DNA from: Flavobacteriaceae bacterium
GTDB lineage: Bacteria; Bacteroidota; Bacteroidia; Flavobacteriales; Flavobacteriaceae
Reading direction: 5' to 3'
DNA: 31,590 bases
Assembly (NCBI GenBank): GCA_947458575.1
Contig: CANHBE010000002.1
Coordinates: 1-31,590, forward strand
Each line of letters starts with the position of its first letter. The stretch's first letter is position 1. Below are positions 16,415 to 24,441 of this stretch, piece by piece. The position numbers were made by a program, and so were the translations under genes. A model generated the notes under the pieces. That model made no database searches. It was not told the DNA's origin and was given only the letters and a program-made list of their open reading frames with translations.

Positions 16415-17881
16415 ATGGAAAAGATCATAGAAGAGAATAAACAGGGCGAAAGCACCACATTAGCACAAAAGCCTGAAAACACCAAAAAACTGTACATTGA
16501 AAGTTACGGCTGTGCGATGAACTTCTCAGACAGCGAAATAGTAGCTTCCATTCTATCTGATAACGGATTTAATACAACAAGCATACTGGAAGACGCGGAT
16601 CTTGTACTTGTCAATACTTGCTCTATTCGCGACAAAGCAGAACAAACAATACGAAAAAGACTGCAAAAATACAATGCGGTAAAAAGACAAGTGAATCCCA
16701 AAATGAAGGTCGGTGTTCTAGGCTGCATGGCTGAACGTCTTAAGGATAAATTTTTAGAGCAAGAAAAAATAGTTGATCTTGTGGTTGGACCTGATGCATA
16801 CAAAGACCTACCAAACTTGCTTCAGGAAGTGGAGGATGGCCGTGACGCTATCAACGTAATACTCTCCAAAGAAGAAACATACGGTGATATCGCCCCAGTA
16901 AGACTCATGACAAACGGCGTATCAGCACTTGTTTCAATCACAAGGGGTTGTGATAATATGTGTACTTTTTGCGTCGTCCCATTCACTCGTGGACGGGAAC
17001 GAAGTCGTGAACCTCAAAGTATAATTAGGGAAATTCAAACATTGTGGGATTCAGGATACAAGGAGGTTACACTTTTAGGTCAAAATGTAGACAGTTATTT
17101 ATGGTTCGGCGGTGGACTAAAAAAAGATTTCAATAATGCATCAGAAATTCAAAAGGCAACTGCAGTCGATTTTGAACAACTACTCGAGATGGTTGCTGTG
17201 TCGTTCCCGAAAATGCGAATCCGTTTCTCAACTTCAAATCCTCAAGATATGCATTTATCAGTGCTTAAAGTCATTGCCAAACATGACAACATTTGTAATC
17301 ATATACATCTACCTGTTCAGTCTGGAAGCGATAGAATTTTGAAGGAAATGAATAGACTACACACAAGGTCGGAATATATGCTTCTGATTGACAACATCCG
17401 GAAAATTATTCCGGACTGCGGCATAACACAAGATATGATTGCCGGTTTCCCATCTGAAACAGAGGCAGACCATCAGGATACGCTGAGTTTAATGGAATAC
17501 GTAAAATACGATTTTGGTTACATGTACGCTTATTCCGAGCGACCTGGAACTTTAGCTGGAAGAAAAATGGAAGATGATGTACCGGAAGAAACCAAATTAA
17601 GACGCCTTCAAGAAATTGTAGACTTACAGAGAAAACATAGCGCAATAAGAACAAAGCAATTTTTGGGAAAAACAGTTGAAGTTCTAGTTGAAAAAGAATC
17701 CAAAAAATCAAGTGGTGATTGGTCAGGTCGAAATTCACAAAGTCTGATGGTCGTATTCCCAAAAGAGCATTACAATATTGGTGAATTTGTAAATGTTGAG
17801 ATTACAAATTGCACCAGTGGCACATTGATCGGAAAAGCCATTGGTTATTCCGATATGAATTCAACAAATAACAATGGGTAA
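16415..17881 (+). CDS. miaB: tRNA-2-methylthio-N6-isopentenyladenosine37 synthase MiaB
   Basis: This encodes 488 residues from the ATG at 16415; a TTG two codons earlier is in frame but less likely. The N-terminal methylthiotransferase domain has the three auxiliary-cluster cysteines in ESYGCAMNFSDSE, LVNTCSIRDKAE and GVLGCMAERL. The radical-SAM cluster follows in TRGCDNMCTFCVVPFTRGR (CxxxCxxC). HLPVQSGSDRILKEMNR is typical of MiaB, and a TRAM domain forms the C-terminus (TVEVLVEKESKK onward). The enzyme adds the methylthio group to i6A37 of tRNAs reading U-starting codons, using SAM and two 4Fe-4S clusters in the cytosol. The sigma-54 activator gene starts 6 bp after its stop, so the two are co-transcribed. 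Confidence 0.97.
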   Translation: MEKIIEENKQGESTTLAQKPENTKKLYIESYGCAMNFSDSEIVASILSDNGFNTTSILEDADLVLVNTCSIRDKAEQTIRKRLQKYNAVKRQVNPKMKVGVLGCMAERLKDKFLEQEKIVDLVVGPDAYKDLPNLLQEVEDGRDAINVILSKEETYGDIAPVRLMTNGVSALVSITRGCDNMCTFCVVPFTRGRERSREPQSIIREIQTLWDSGYKEVTLLGQNVDSYLWFGGGLKKDFNNASEIQKATAVDFEQLLEMVAVSFPKMRIRFSTSNPQDMHLSVLKVIAKHDNICNHIHLPVQSGSDRILKEMNRLHTRSEYMLLIDNIRKIIPDCGITQDMIAGFPSETEADHQDTLSLMEYVKYDFGYMYAYSERPGTLAGRKMEDDVPEETKLRRLQEIVDLQRKHSAIRTKQFLGKTVEVLVEKESKKSSGDWSGRNSQSLMVVFPKEHYNIGEFVNVEITNCTSGTLIGKAIGYSDMNSTNNNG

Positions 17882-17887
17882 TTAATT

Positions 17888-19144
17888 ATGGAATCAGTAC
17901 AGGCTATTAAACAACGCTTTGAAATTATTGGAAACGATCCGAAACTGAATCGAGCCATAGAAAAAGCGATACAAGTTGCTCCCACTGACATAACAGTGTT
18001 AGTAGCCGGAGAGAGTGGTGTCGGGAAAGAAAATATACCTAGAATAATTCATGCCTTATCTCATCGCAAACACGGAAAATATATAGCCGTCAATTGCGGA
18101 GCCATACCTGAAGGAACTATCGACAGCGAATTATTTGGACACGAAAAAGGGGCTTTCACAGGAGCAACAAATACTCGTGAAGGCTATTTTGAAGTGGCTG
18201 ATGGCGGAACAATTTTTCTAGATGAAGTTGGCGAATTACCCCTAACCACCCAAGTTCGATTATTACGTGTACTTGAAAATGGAGAATTTATAAAAGTCGG
18301 CTCTTCACAAGTACAAAAAACCAATGTTCGTATAGTAGCTGCGACAAATGTCAACTTATTTGATGCCATTGAAAAAGGTAAATTTAGGGAAGATTTATAT
18401 TATCGTTTGAGCACAGTTGATATTGCCCTGCCACCTCTAAGAGAGCGAAAAGACGATATCCATTTGTTGTTTAGAAAATTTTCTGCAGACTTTGCTCATA
18501 AGTATAAAATGCCACCGCTTCGGCTCGATGAAGAAGCGATTCAGCTTCTACAAAAATTTAGATGGAGCGGTAATATTCGTCAATTGCGAAATGTGGCTGA
18601 GCAGATTTCTGTTTTGGAAACCAATCGCGATATCAATGCAAGAACATTGCAATCCTATTTACCTACAGACGGAGCAAATCTACCTTCCGTCATCAAAGAC
18701 AAAAAGTCGGAAAGCGATTTCAGCACGGAACGTGATATCCTTTATAAGGTGCTTTTCGATATGAAAAGCGACTTATATGATCTGAAGAAACTTACACTCG
18801 AACTGATGAAAAGCGGTGCGGGGAAAATGCAGGATGTTAACCCAAATTTGATTCAGAAAATTTACGGTTCAAATGGCGAAGAAAGCGAAATTTCCTTCGA
18901 AGAAACTCCCAATACCACAGTAATGAACACTACAAATAATCCGACGGTTTTTGTGCAAAACGATGATCAATTTCAATTTGCTGAGACTGTTGAAGAAGAA
19001 GAAGTATTGAAGCTAGAGCAGAAGGAAATTGAACTGATTAAAAAATCGCTGGAAAAAAATAAAGGCAAACGAAAAGCAGCTGCGGACGAATTGGGCATTT
19101 CGGAAAGAACTTTGTATCGAAAAATAAAACAGTTTGATTTATAA
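17888..19144 (+). CDS. Sigma-54-dependent transcriptional activator without sensor domain
   Basis: This is a protein of 418 residues starting directly with the AAA+ domain: Walker A GESGVGKE (41-48), the sigma-54 contact loop GAFTGA (88-93), Walker B GTIFLDE (107-113) and the arginine-finger region REDLYYRLSTVDIALPPLRER. About 115 residues of acidic, low-complexity linker follow, then a Fis-type helix-turn-helix at the C-terminus (KNKGKRKAAADELGISERTLYRKIKQF). There is no receiver, GAF or PAS domain, so activity may be set by abundance or by a partner. It should hydrolyse ATP to open sigma-54 promoters. The context miaB-activator-lptE is, as I recall, conserved in Flavobacteriia. In Walker A the usual Thr is Val45, common in this subgroup. 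The target genes are unknown. Confidence 0.93.
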   Translation: MESVQAIKQRFEIIGNDPKLNRAIEKAIQVAPTDITVLVAGESGVGKENIPRIIHALSHRKHGKYIAVNCGAIPEGTIDSELFGHEKGAFTGATNTREGYFEVADGGTIFLDEVGELPLTTQVRLLRVLENGEFIKVGSSQVQKTNVRIVAATNVNLFDAIEKGKFREDLYYRLSTVDIALPPLRERKDDIHLLFRKFSADFAHKYKMPPLRLDEEAIQLLQKFRWSGNIRQLRNVAEQISVLETNRDINARTLQSYLPTDGANLPSVIKDKKSESDFSTERDILYKVLFDMKSDLYDLKKLTLELMKSGAGKMQDVNPNLIQKIYGSNGEESEISFEETPNTTVMNTTNNPTVFVQNDDQFQFAETVEEEEVLKLEQKEIELIKKSLEKNKGKRKAAADELGISERTLYRKIKQFDL

Positions 19145-19290
19145 AAATAGTATTTCGCGACAAAAAACACTAAATAACAACTAGGCAAATAGAATAGAAT
19201 TGACTAACAGAAGATACAATCTTAATTTCTGAGGAATGGCCCTATCAAAATTCAAAATAAACTGTTACATTCGCATTCTTTAAAAAAGAA

Positions 19291-19794
19291 ATGAAATATC
19301 TAAACTTTCTTATCGTCTTTTTTATCGCATTCAGCGTGAACAGTTGTTCTGTATATAACTTTACCGGAACTGGTAAGATAGATGCCAAAACATTTCAAGT
19401 CAATTTCTTTCAAAACTATGCGCCTCTAGTGGAGCCGGGCATCGACAGAACCTTTACACAAAAATTACAAAATCTAATTCAAAATCAAACAAATCTAAAC
19501 TTGGTTAGCTCGGGAGGCGACATTCTTTATGAAGGAGAAATTGTCGACTATAGCATTAGTCCAACTACAGCTACTGCGGATCAACGAGCTGCCGAAAGTC
19601 GACTCTCAATAACAGTCAATGTTCGATATTCAAATAAGAACAAGGAAAGCGATTCATTCGAAAAGAAGTTTTCGTTCTTTTACAACTTTCCCGGTTCTGA
19701 ACAGCCGGTAGGTTCGAGACTGACCGCCGGATTGGATGAAATATTTGAACGAATTACTCAAGATATTTTCAATGAGTCTTTAGCGAAATGGTAA
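19291..19794 (+). CDS. lptE: LPS assembly lipoprotein LptE
   Basis: This is a protein of 167 residues with a lipoprotein signal peptide ending in the lipobox SVNSC, so it is anchored by Cys19 to a membrane. The pattern after it (SVYNFTGTG, then FQVNFFQNYAPLVEPGIDRTFTQKL, then a late GSRLTAGLDEIFERITQDIF) is that of the Bacteroidota LptE family. LptE plugs and stabilises the LptD barrel that inserts LPS into the outer leaflet of the outer membrane. It lies 146 bp after the sigma-54 activator and before the TPR protein and secG, an arrangement I recognise from other Flavobacteriia. The assignment rests on motif pattern and context and not on strong sequence identity, as the family is divergent. 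Confidence 0.88.
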   Translation: MKYLNFLIVFFIAFSVNSCSVYNFTGTGKIDAKTFQVNFFQNYAPLVEPGIDRTFTQKLQNLIQNQTNLNLVSSGGDILYEGEIVDYSISPTTATADQRAAESRLSITVNVRYSNKNKESDSFEKKFSFFYNFPGSEQPVGSRLTAGLDEIFERITQDIFNESLAKW

Positions 19795-19863
19795 ATGAAA
19801 AATTTACTACCTTGCCAACATATTTAATGGTAACGTAATAAGGAGAAAATTCGATTTTTTATA

Positions 19864-20772
19864 ATGAACATCTCAGAATACATCTACTTGATCAATAAGC
19901 CAGAGGCTATCCATGATAAGCAGACGGAGGCATTAGAAAAAATCGTCCAAGAATTTCCTTATTTCCAAAGTGCACGGGCATTATACTTAAAAGGCCTTTA
20001 CAACCAAAATAGTTTTAAATACAATTATGCGCTGAAAATAACAGCTGCACACACAGCAGATCGAAGCGTATTGTTTGACTTTATTACCTCGGACACTTTC
20101 ACTTCAATTCAAAAAGAACTATACGAGCAGAAGGTTGCAGAGCTACTAGACTTAAATGTCTCGGAAAGCGAAATTGTCTCAGACGATCCAAAACTAGTCA
20201 TTCGAGAAAATTCTGTTGAACAGTCAATTTTAACTTCAATTAAGGAAGCAGAAGTCACGAAATCTGCACTAGCAACCGAAATTGCTGCTATACCCGAGCA
20301 CAAAGAAACCGACATCACTCCCGTCAAAAAAGCAAAGGAAAATCTCGACATCGGAAAACCACTAGAGTTCAATTTAAGAGAACGTCATTCGTTTCAAGAA
20401 TGGCTTCAATTATCAAAATTTCAACCTATTAAAAGGGATGAAGTTTCAGACGAAGCCGAAAATGAAAAACCTTCTGGAATTAACTTCGAGAAGCAAAAAA
20501 AAAACGCTCTAATTGAAAAATTTATTGAGGCCAATCCAAAGATTCCATCAATTAAGAAAGACACGGAAGTTCCAACAACATTTTACGAGCCAAGTAACGC
20601 AGATAATTCTGCCCTAATGACAGAGACTTTAGCAAGAGTTTATCTTGAACAGAAAAAATATCAAAAAGCGATTCAAGCTTATGAAATATTAATTTTGAAA
20701 TATCCAGAAAAAAGTAGTTTCTTTGCAGACCGAATTTTAGATATAAAAAATTTACAACAAAATAATCCATAA
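19864..20772 (+). CDS. TPR-containing hypothetical protein
   Basis: This is a protein of 302 residues with no signal peptide or membrane helix. The N-terminal 80 residues (EALEKIVQEFPYFQSARALYLKGL) and the C-terminal 45 (ETLARVYLEQKKYQKAIQAY, then ILKYPEKSSFFADRI) are tetratricopeptide-like helical pairs. The middle (about 90-220) is acidic and lysine-rich, probably disordered. TPR proteins hold together protein complexes; no partner can be named. It ends 2 bp before secG, so co-transcription and perhaps coupled translation are likely, hinting at a role near the Sec export machinery, though that is inference. The gap before it (19795-19863) contains AAGGAG, but about 20 bp from the ATG, too far to act as a normal ribosome site. 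Confidence 0.75.
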   Translation: MNISEYIYLINKPEAIHDKQTEALEKIVQEFPYFQSARALYLKGLYNQNSFKYNYALKITAAHTADRSVLFDFITSDTFTSIQKELYEQKVAELLDLNVSESEIVSDDPKLVIRENSVEQSILTSIKEAEVTKSALATEIAAIPEHKETDITPVKKAKENLDIGKPLEFNLRERHSFQEWLQLSKFQPIKRDEVSDEAENEKPSGINFEKQKKNALIEKFIEANPKIPSIKKDTEVPTTFYEPSNADNSALMTETLARVYLEQKKYQKAIQAYEILILKYPEKSSFFADRILDIKNLQQNNP

Positions 20773-20774
20773 CA

Positions 20775-21161
20775 ATGAGCACATTTTCAATTTTCTTAGT
20801 CTTAATAACCATTGTATGTTTTCTATTGATAATCGTAATCATGGTGCAAAATCCAAAAGGAGGCGGCTTATCTTCTTCCCTTGGAGGATCCCAAATGATT
20901 GGAGGCGTTCAAAAGACAACAGATTTCCTAGATAAGAGCACTTGGACTCTAGGGACAATCTTAATTGTTTTAATAATGTTGTCTAGTTTGAGTTTTTCCG
21001 GTGCATTGAGCGATACGGATTCTAAAATCATTGATCAAACTGAAGCAGGAGCTACAAAAACTGCTACTCCAGCGGCGGCGACTCCTGTAAAAGAAACTAG
21101 TCCAAACACAACTGCACCTGCGCCAGCAGAACAAGCGCCAGCAGAACCAGTAAAAAAATAA
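20775..21161 (+). CDS. secG: Preprotein translocase subunit SecG
   Basis: This is a protein of 128 residues with two membrane helices (about 3-24 and 52-75) joined by the SecG loop VQNPKGGGLSSSLGGSQMIGG. SecG is the small accessory subunit of the SecYEG channel in the inner membrane. The C-terminal 45 residues are an Ala/Pro/Thr-rich tail (ATPAAATPVKETSPN onward), common in Bacteroidota SecG and probably disordered. The ATG is 2 bp after the stop of the TPR gene. A strong terminator follows at 21182-21212, closing this operon before groES. Confidence 0.95.
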   Translation: MSTFSIFLVLITIVCFLLIIVIMVQNPKGGGLSSSLGGSQMIGGVQKTTDFLDKSTWTLGTILIVLIMLSSLSFSGALSDTDSKIIDQTEAGATKTATPAAATPVKETSPNTTAPAPAEQAPAEPVKK

Positions 21162-21181
21162 ATTCGATTAAATCATAATTT

Positions 21182-21212
21182 AATGCCAGCTTGACAATGC
21201 TGGCATTTTTTT
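21182..21212 (+). terminator. Intrinsic terminator after secG
   Basis: AATGCCAGC (21182-21190) pairs perfectly with GCTGGCATT (21199-21207) around an 8-nt loop, followed by a run of T. It separates the secG transcript from the groES promoter region. Confidence 0.9.
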
Positions 21213-21220
21213 ATGCAAAA

Positions 21221-21256
21221 TTGTCAGTTATCCTGCTGTGGCATATTTTCTGACAA
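21221..21256 (+). promoter_or_regulatory. Regulatory region of groESL: inverted repeat and sigma-54-like motif
   Basis: TTGTCAG (21221-21227) and CTGACAA (21250-21256) form a perfect 7-bp inverted repeat with a 22-bp spacer. Inside and overlapping the right arm lies TGGCATATTTTCTGA (21239-21253): GG at 21240-21241 and, exactly 10 bp later, GA where the sigma-54 -12 element has GC. No TANNTTTG box is present in the 94 bp before groES, so the operon probably does not use the ordinary promoter. The CIRCE repeat (TTAGCACTC-N9-GAGTGCTAA) is absent. Confidence 0.45.
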
Positions 21257-21307
21257 GTGTGGGCAAATCGAATTTTTATTTAATTAATAATCAAAATAAG
21301 TACTATT

Positions 21308-21583
21308 ATGGCTTTAAAAATTAAACCGCTTTCTGATCGAGTTCTAATTGAACCAGCGGCTGCAGAAACAAAAACAGCTTCCGGGATTTTCATACCGGAC
21401 ACTGCAAAAGAGAAACCTCAAAAAGGGACTGTTGTTGCAGTAGGAAATGGCACGAAAGATCACCCTATGACAGTGAAAATTGGCGATTCTGTACTTTACG
21501 GTAAGTATGCAGGGACGGAATTGAAACTAGATGGAAAAGACTATTTAATGATGCGAGAAGATGATATTCTAGCAATTATTTAA
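21308..21583 (+). CDS. groES: Co-chaperonin GroES
   Basis: This is a protein of 91 residues, normal for GroES. It opens IKPLSDRVLIEPAAAE, the mobile loop is ETKTASGIFIPDTAKEKP, and it ends MMREDDILAII. The heptamer caps the GroEL cage in the cytosol. groEL follows after 23 bp in one operon. The gene is unremarkable except for its upstream region, which lacks the ordinary -7 box. Confidence 0.98.
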   Translation: MALKIKPLSDRVLIEPAAAETKTASGIFIPDTAKEKPQKGTVVAVGNGTKDHPMTVKIGDSVLYGKYAGTELKLDGKDYLMMREDDILAII

Positions 21584-21606
21584 CTCAACAAAAAATAAAA
21601 ATAAAA

Positions 21607-23238
21607 ATGGCAAAAGATATAAAATTTGATATTGAAGCACGCGACGGATTAAAGCGTGGTGTTGATGCATTAGCTAATGCAGTAAAAGTAACTCTGGGCC
21701 CAAAAGGACGTAACGTTATTATCGGAAAATCATTTGGAGGACCTAATGTTACCAAAGACGGTGTAACTGTCGCTAAAGAAATTGAATTGCAAGACCCGCT
21801 TGAAAATATGGGTGCGCAAATGGTAAAAGAAGTGGCATCGAAAACCAATGATTTGGCAGGAGATGGAACCACTACAGCAACTGTGCTTGCGCAGGCAATA
21901 GTTAAAGAAGGTTTGAAAAACGTTGCCGCCGGAGCAAATCCAATGGATTTAAAAAGAGGTATTGATAAAGCTGTAGAGGCCATCGTTTCAGATCTTGGTA
22001 AACAGGCAAAAGTTGTCGGGAACAACTCTGAAAAAATCAAACAAATCGCTTCTATATCAGCAAATAATGATGACGTGATTGGCGAACTAATTGCCAATGC
22101 GTTTGCGAAAGTAGGGAAAGAAGGTGTCATCACAGTTGAAGAAGCTAAAGGAACAGAAACTTATGTTGATGTTGTGGAAGGTATGCAATTCGACAGAGGA
22201 TACTTGTCTCCATACTTTGTAACCAATCCGGAAAAAATGGAAGCGGAATTAGAAAACCCTTACATTTTGTTATATGACAAAAAAGTGTCTTCTCTCAAAG
22301 AACTATTACCTGTTTTAGAGCCGGTGGCGCAATCCGGAAAACCATTATTAATTGTTGCAGAGGATGTTGATGGAGAGGCACTATCAACTTTAGTGGTAAA
22401 CAAGTTACGCGGTGCCCTAAAGATTGCAGCTGTTAAGGCCCCGGGATTCGGTGACAGAAGAAAAGCAATGTTAGAGGATATTGCCATCCTAACCGGTGGT
22501 ACCGTGATTTCTGAAGAAAGAGGTTACACCTTGGAAAACACAACTATTGACATGCTTGGAACAGCAAAAAGAGTAACCATTGACAAAGACAATACGACTG
22601 TAGTAAATGGTGCCGGTGCAGCAAATATGATCAAAAACCGTGTAAATCAAATCAAAGGTCAAATGGAAGCCACAACTTCTGACTATGATCGCGAAAAACT
22701 GCAAGAGCGTTTAGCAAAGTTGGCTGGTGGAGTTGCTGTTCTTTATGTGGGCGCTGCGTCTGAAGTTGAAATGAAAGAGAAAAAAGACCGAGTTGATGAT
22801 GCGTTACATGCCACACGTGCTGCGGTAGAGGAAGGTATCGTTGCCGGTGGTGGCGTTGCATTACTTCGAGCGAAAAATGTATTGAAAAACACCAAAGCAG
22901 ACAATGCCGATGAAGCAACAGGGATTCAAATTATAGCAAGAGCAGTTGAATCTCCTTTGAGAACAATTGTTGAAAATGCCGGACTAGAAGGCTCGGTAGT
23001 GGTTGCGAAAGTTGCCGAAGGAAAAGGTGATTTTGGTTACAATGCAAAAACAGACGAGTATGTTGATATGCTCAAAGCAGGTATCATTGATCCTAAAAAA
23101 GTAACTAGAGTAGCTTTAGAAAATGCGGCCTCAGTTGCGGGAATGATCTTGACCACCGAGTGCGCTTTAGTTGACATAAAAGAAGAAAGTGCTGGAGGCG
23201 GAATGCCAATGGGCGGGGGAATGCCTGGAATGATGTAA
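21607..23238 (+). CDS. groEL: Chaperonin GroEL
   Basis: This is a protein of 543 residues, full length. The nucleotide site is visible in TLGPKGRNVIIGKSFGGPNVTKDGVTVAKEI shortened here to its key parts: LGPKGRNV near residue 31, and GDGTTTATVLAQAI near 86. Later come YLSPYFVTNPE and AAVEEGIVAGGGVAL (near 403-417). The C-terminus ends in the flexible GGM-type tail GGGMPMGGGMPGMM that lines the cage. GroEL folds cytosolic proteins in an ATP cycle with GroES. A single copy in this window, co-transcribed with groES; a two-way terminator follows. Confidence 0.99.
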   Translation: MAKDIKFDIEARDGLKRGVDALANAVKVTLGPKGRNVIIGKSFGGPNVTKDGVTVAKEIELQDPLENMGAQMVKEVASKTNDLAGDGTTTATVLAQAIVKEGLKNVAAGANPMDLKRGIDKAVEAIVSDLGKQAKVVGNNSEKIKQIASISANNDDVIGELIANAFAKVGKEGVITVEEAKGTETYVDVVEGMQFDRGYLSPYFVTNPEKMEAELENPYILLYDKKVSSLKELLPVLEPVAQSGKPLLIVAEDVDGEALSTLVVNKLRGALKIAAVKAPGFGDRRKAMLEDIAILTGGTVISEERGYTLENTTIDMLGTAKRVTIDKDNTTVVNGAGAANMIKNRVNQIKGQMEATTSDYDREKLQERLAKLAGGVAVLYVGAASEVEMKEKKDRVDDALHATRAAVEEGIVAGGGVALLRAKNVLKNTKADNADEATGIQIIARAVESPLRTIVENAGLEGSVVVAKVAEGKGDFGYNAKTDEYVDMLKAGIIDPKKVTRVALENAASVAGMILTTECALVDIKEESAGGGMPMGGGMPGMM

Positions 23239-23256
23239 GATCGTTCGAATTAGAAT

Positions 23257-23289
23257 AAAAAATCCGAAGTTAAAACTTCGGATTTTTTT
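23257..23289. terminator. Bidirectional terminator between groEL and the DedA gene
   Basis: AATCCGAAGT (23261-23270) pairs perfectly with ACTTCGGATT (23275-23284) around a TAAA loop. A run of A precedes the stem and a run of T follows it, so the hairpin works on both strands. The two genes converge on it. Confidence 0.92.
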
Positions 23290-23293
23290 ATAT

Positions 23294-23983
23294 CTATTCT
23301 TTATCAGAAAGCTTAGGAGTTCGTTTCTTCAATAACTTCATAAAAACAGGAAAAGTCGATACTATAATGATTCCAATCACTATCCACTCAATGTGGTGCT
23401 TTAAATCGATTCCTTGCTTAAGGAAAACTCCATAGAGATAATGTCCTGAAAATATCAAAGTGAACGACCATAAAAAGGAACTCATAATATTAAAGAACAT
23501 AAATTTCTTTCTATCCATAGATACAATTCCAGCTACAATTGGCGCAAAAGTCCTAAAAATCGGTAAAAATCGAGCAAAAATAATTGCCTTTCCGCCATAC
23601 TTTTCGAAAAAATCTTTTGATTGTAACAAGTATTTTTTCTTAAACCAAAACGTATCTTCTTTCTTGAATAAATAATAACCGCTTTTGGCACCAAACCAAT
23701 AACCGATCATGTTTCCGAAAATACCTGAAATAGCAATTGCAGTGGATAAAAGTGTGACATTGATAAAATCACTGTCCACGAAAGCCACATTCTGAACCAA
23801 ATCTCGACTGTAAATTCCTGCAAGAAAAAGTAAACTATCACCCGGTAGAAAAAAACCAGCAAACAAGCCAGTCTCTGCGAAAACGATAAACAAAACAATA
23901 TACAATCCGAGTTGGATTCCGGCAATTTCAAAAGTGATGTAAAACTCCGGATTTAGTAACTGGGTCCATTCGAATTGATTCAT
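23294..23983 (-). CDS. DedA family membrane protein
   Basis: This is a protein of 229 residues with four to five hydrophobic segments. The DedA signature is complete: ETGLFAGFFLPGDSLLFLAG near residue 37, then GNMIGYWFGAKSGYYLFKKED, and ARFLPIFRTFAPIVAGIVSM with the paired arginines essential in E. coli homologues, then NIMSSFLWSFTLIFSGHYLYG. DedA proteins act in the inner membrane; members have been linked to lipid carrier (undecaprenyl phosphate or phosphatidylethanolamine) flipping and proton-dependent processes. Which lipid this one moves cannot be read from the sequence. It lies downstream of the metal operon on the same strand with a 95-bp gap, and converges on groEL. Confidence 0.92.
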   Translation of the reverse strand: MNQFEWTQLLNPEFYITFEIAGIQLGLYIVLFIVFAETGLFAGFFLPGDSLLFLAGIYSRDLVQNVAFVDSDFINVTLLSTAIAISGIFGNMIGYWFGAKSGYYLFKKEDTFWFKKKYLLQSKDFFEKYGGKAIIFARFLPIFRTFAPIVAGIVSMDRKKFMFFNIMSSFLWSFTLIFSGHYLYGVFLKQGIDLKHHIEWIVIGIIIVSTFPVFMKLLKKRTPKLSDKE

Positions 23984-24078
23984 AGGTAGGATTGTAATTG
24001 AAATTTAAGTGGGTGAAAGTAAGAATAATTTACTTTAACCACAATCTTATGGCCTATTTTAAAGTTATCTTAACGCAT

Positions 24079-24423
24079 CTATTTACTTCTCTCATATTTG
24101 CAACAATGATGTAGATTGTTGTAAACTTCTTCGGTAGTTTTCTCTTCTTCCGTATCATGACCCACTTTAGCAATCGCTTTCTTTACCGCAGAAATCGAAG
24201 TTTTTTCTTCGTTTAAAATTAAATCCAGCTGATGCGTTTCCACAGACCACACTGCCGACTTAACGCCTTTGATCTTGTAAGCCGCTTTTTCTATGCGTTT
24301 CTTGCATTGCTCACAATTACCATTGACGTCAATAGAATATTTTGCATTTCTATTTTTAACCTCTTGAGCTTGTGTAGCGAATACGACGCAAATTACACAT
24401 AGCGTTAACATGATATTTTTCAT
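24079..24423 (-). CDS. Exported heavy-metal-associated (HMA) domain protein
   Basis: This is a protein of 114 residues with a signal peptide (MKNIMLTLCVICVVFATQAQ), so it acts in the periplasm. The HMA fold spans about residues 27-93 with the metal-binding pair in NGNCEQCKKRIEKA, followed by GVKSAVWSVETHQLDLIL. A second cluster, LHHCCKYER, sits at the C-terminus and could also bind metal. The soft CxxC and His/Cys ligands suit copper. It ends an operon after the TonB-dependent receptor (18 bp gap) and the HYC protein. The likely role is to accept or buffer metal brought in through the receptor; that is inference from context. Confidence 0.88.
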   Translation of the reverse strand: MKNIMLTLCVICVVFATQAQEVKNRNAKYSIDVNGNCEQCKKRIEKAAYKIKGVKSAVWSVETHQLDLILNEEKTSISAVKKAIAKVGHDTEEEKTTEEVYNNLHHCCKYERSK

Positions 24424-24441
24424 TTCATTAAATTTTAATTG

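Noticed and set aside
17406..17762. 118-codon frame opposite miaB, rich in hydrophobic residues
   Set aside because: Antisense shadow of the TRAM/radical-SAM coding region; hydrophobic content arises from mirrored Lys/Glu codons.
19841..19850. AAGGAG before the TPR gene as a Shine-Dalgarno site
   Set aside because: It is about 20 bp from the ATG, too far for normal initiation, and other genes in the window lack such sites.
21585..22133. Long open frame of 182 codons on the strand opposite groEL
   Set aside because: It lies wholly antisense to the strongly conserved groEL start and has a composition typical of mirrored codons; no family resemblance.
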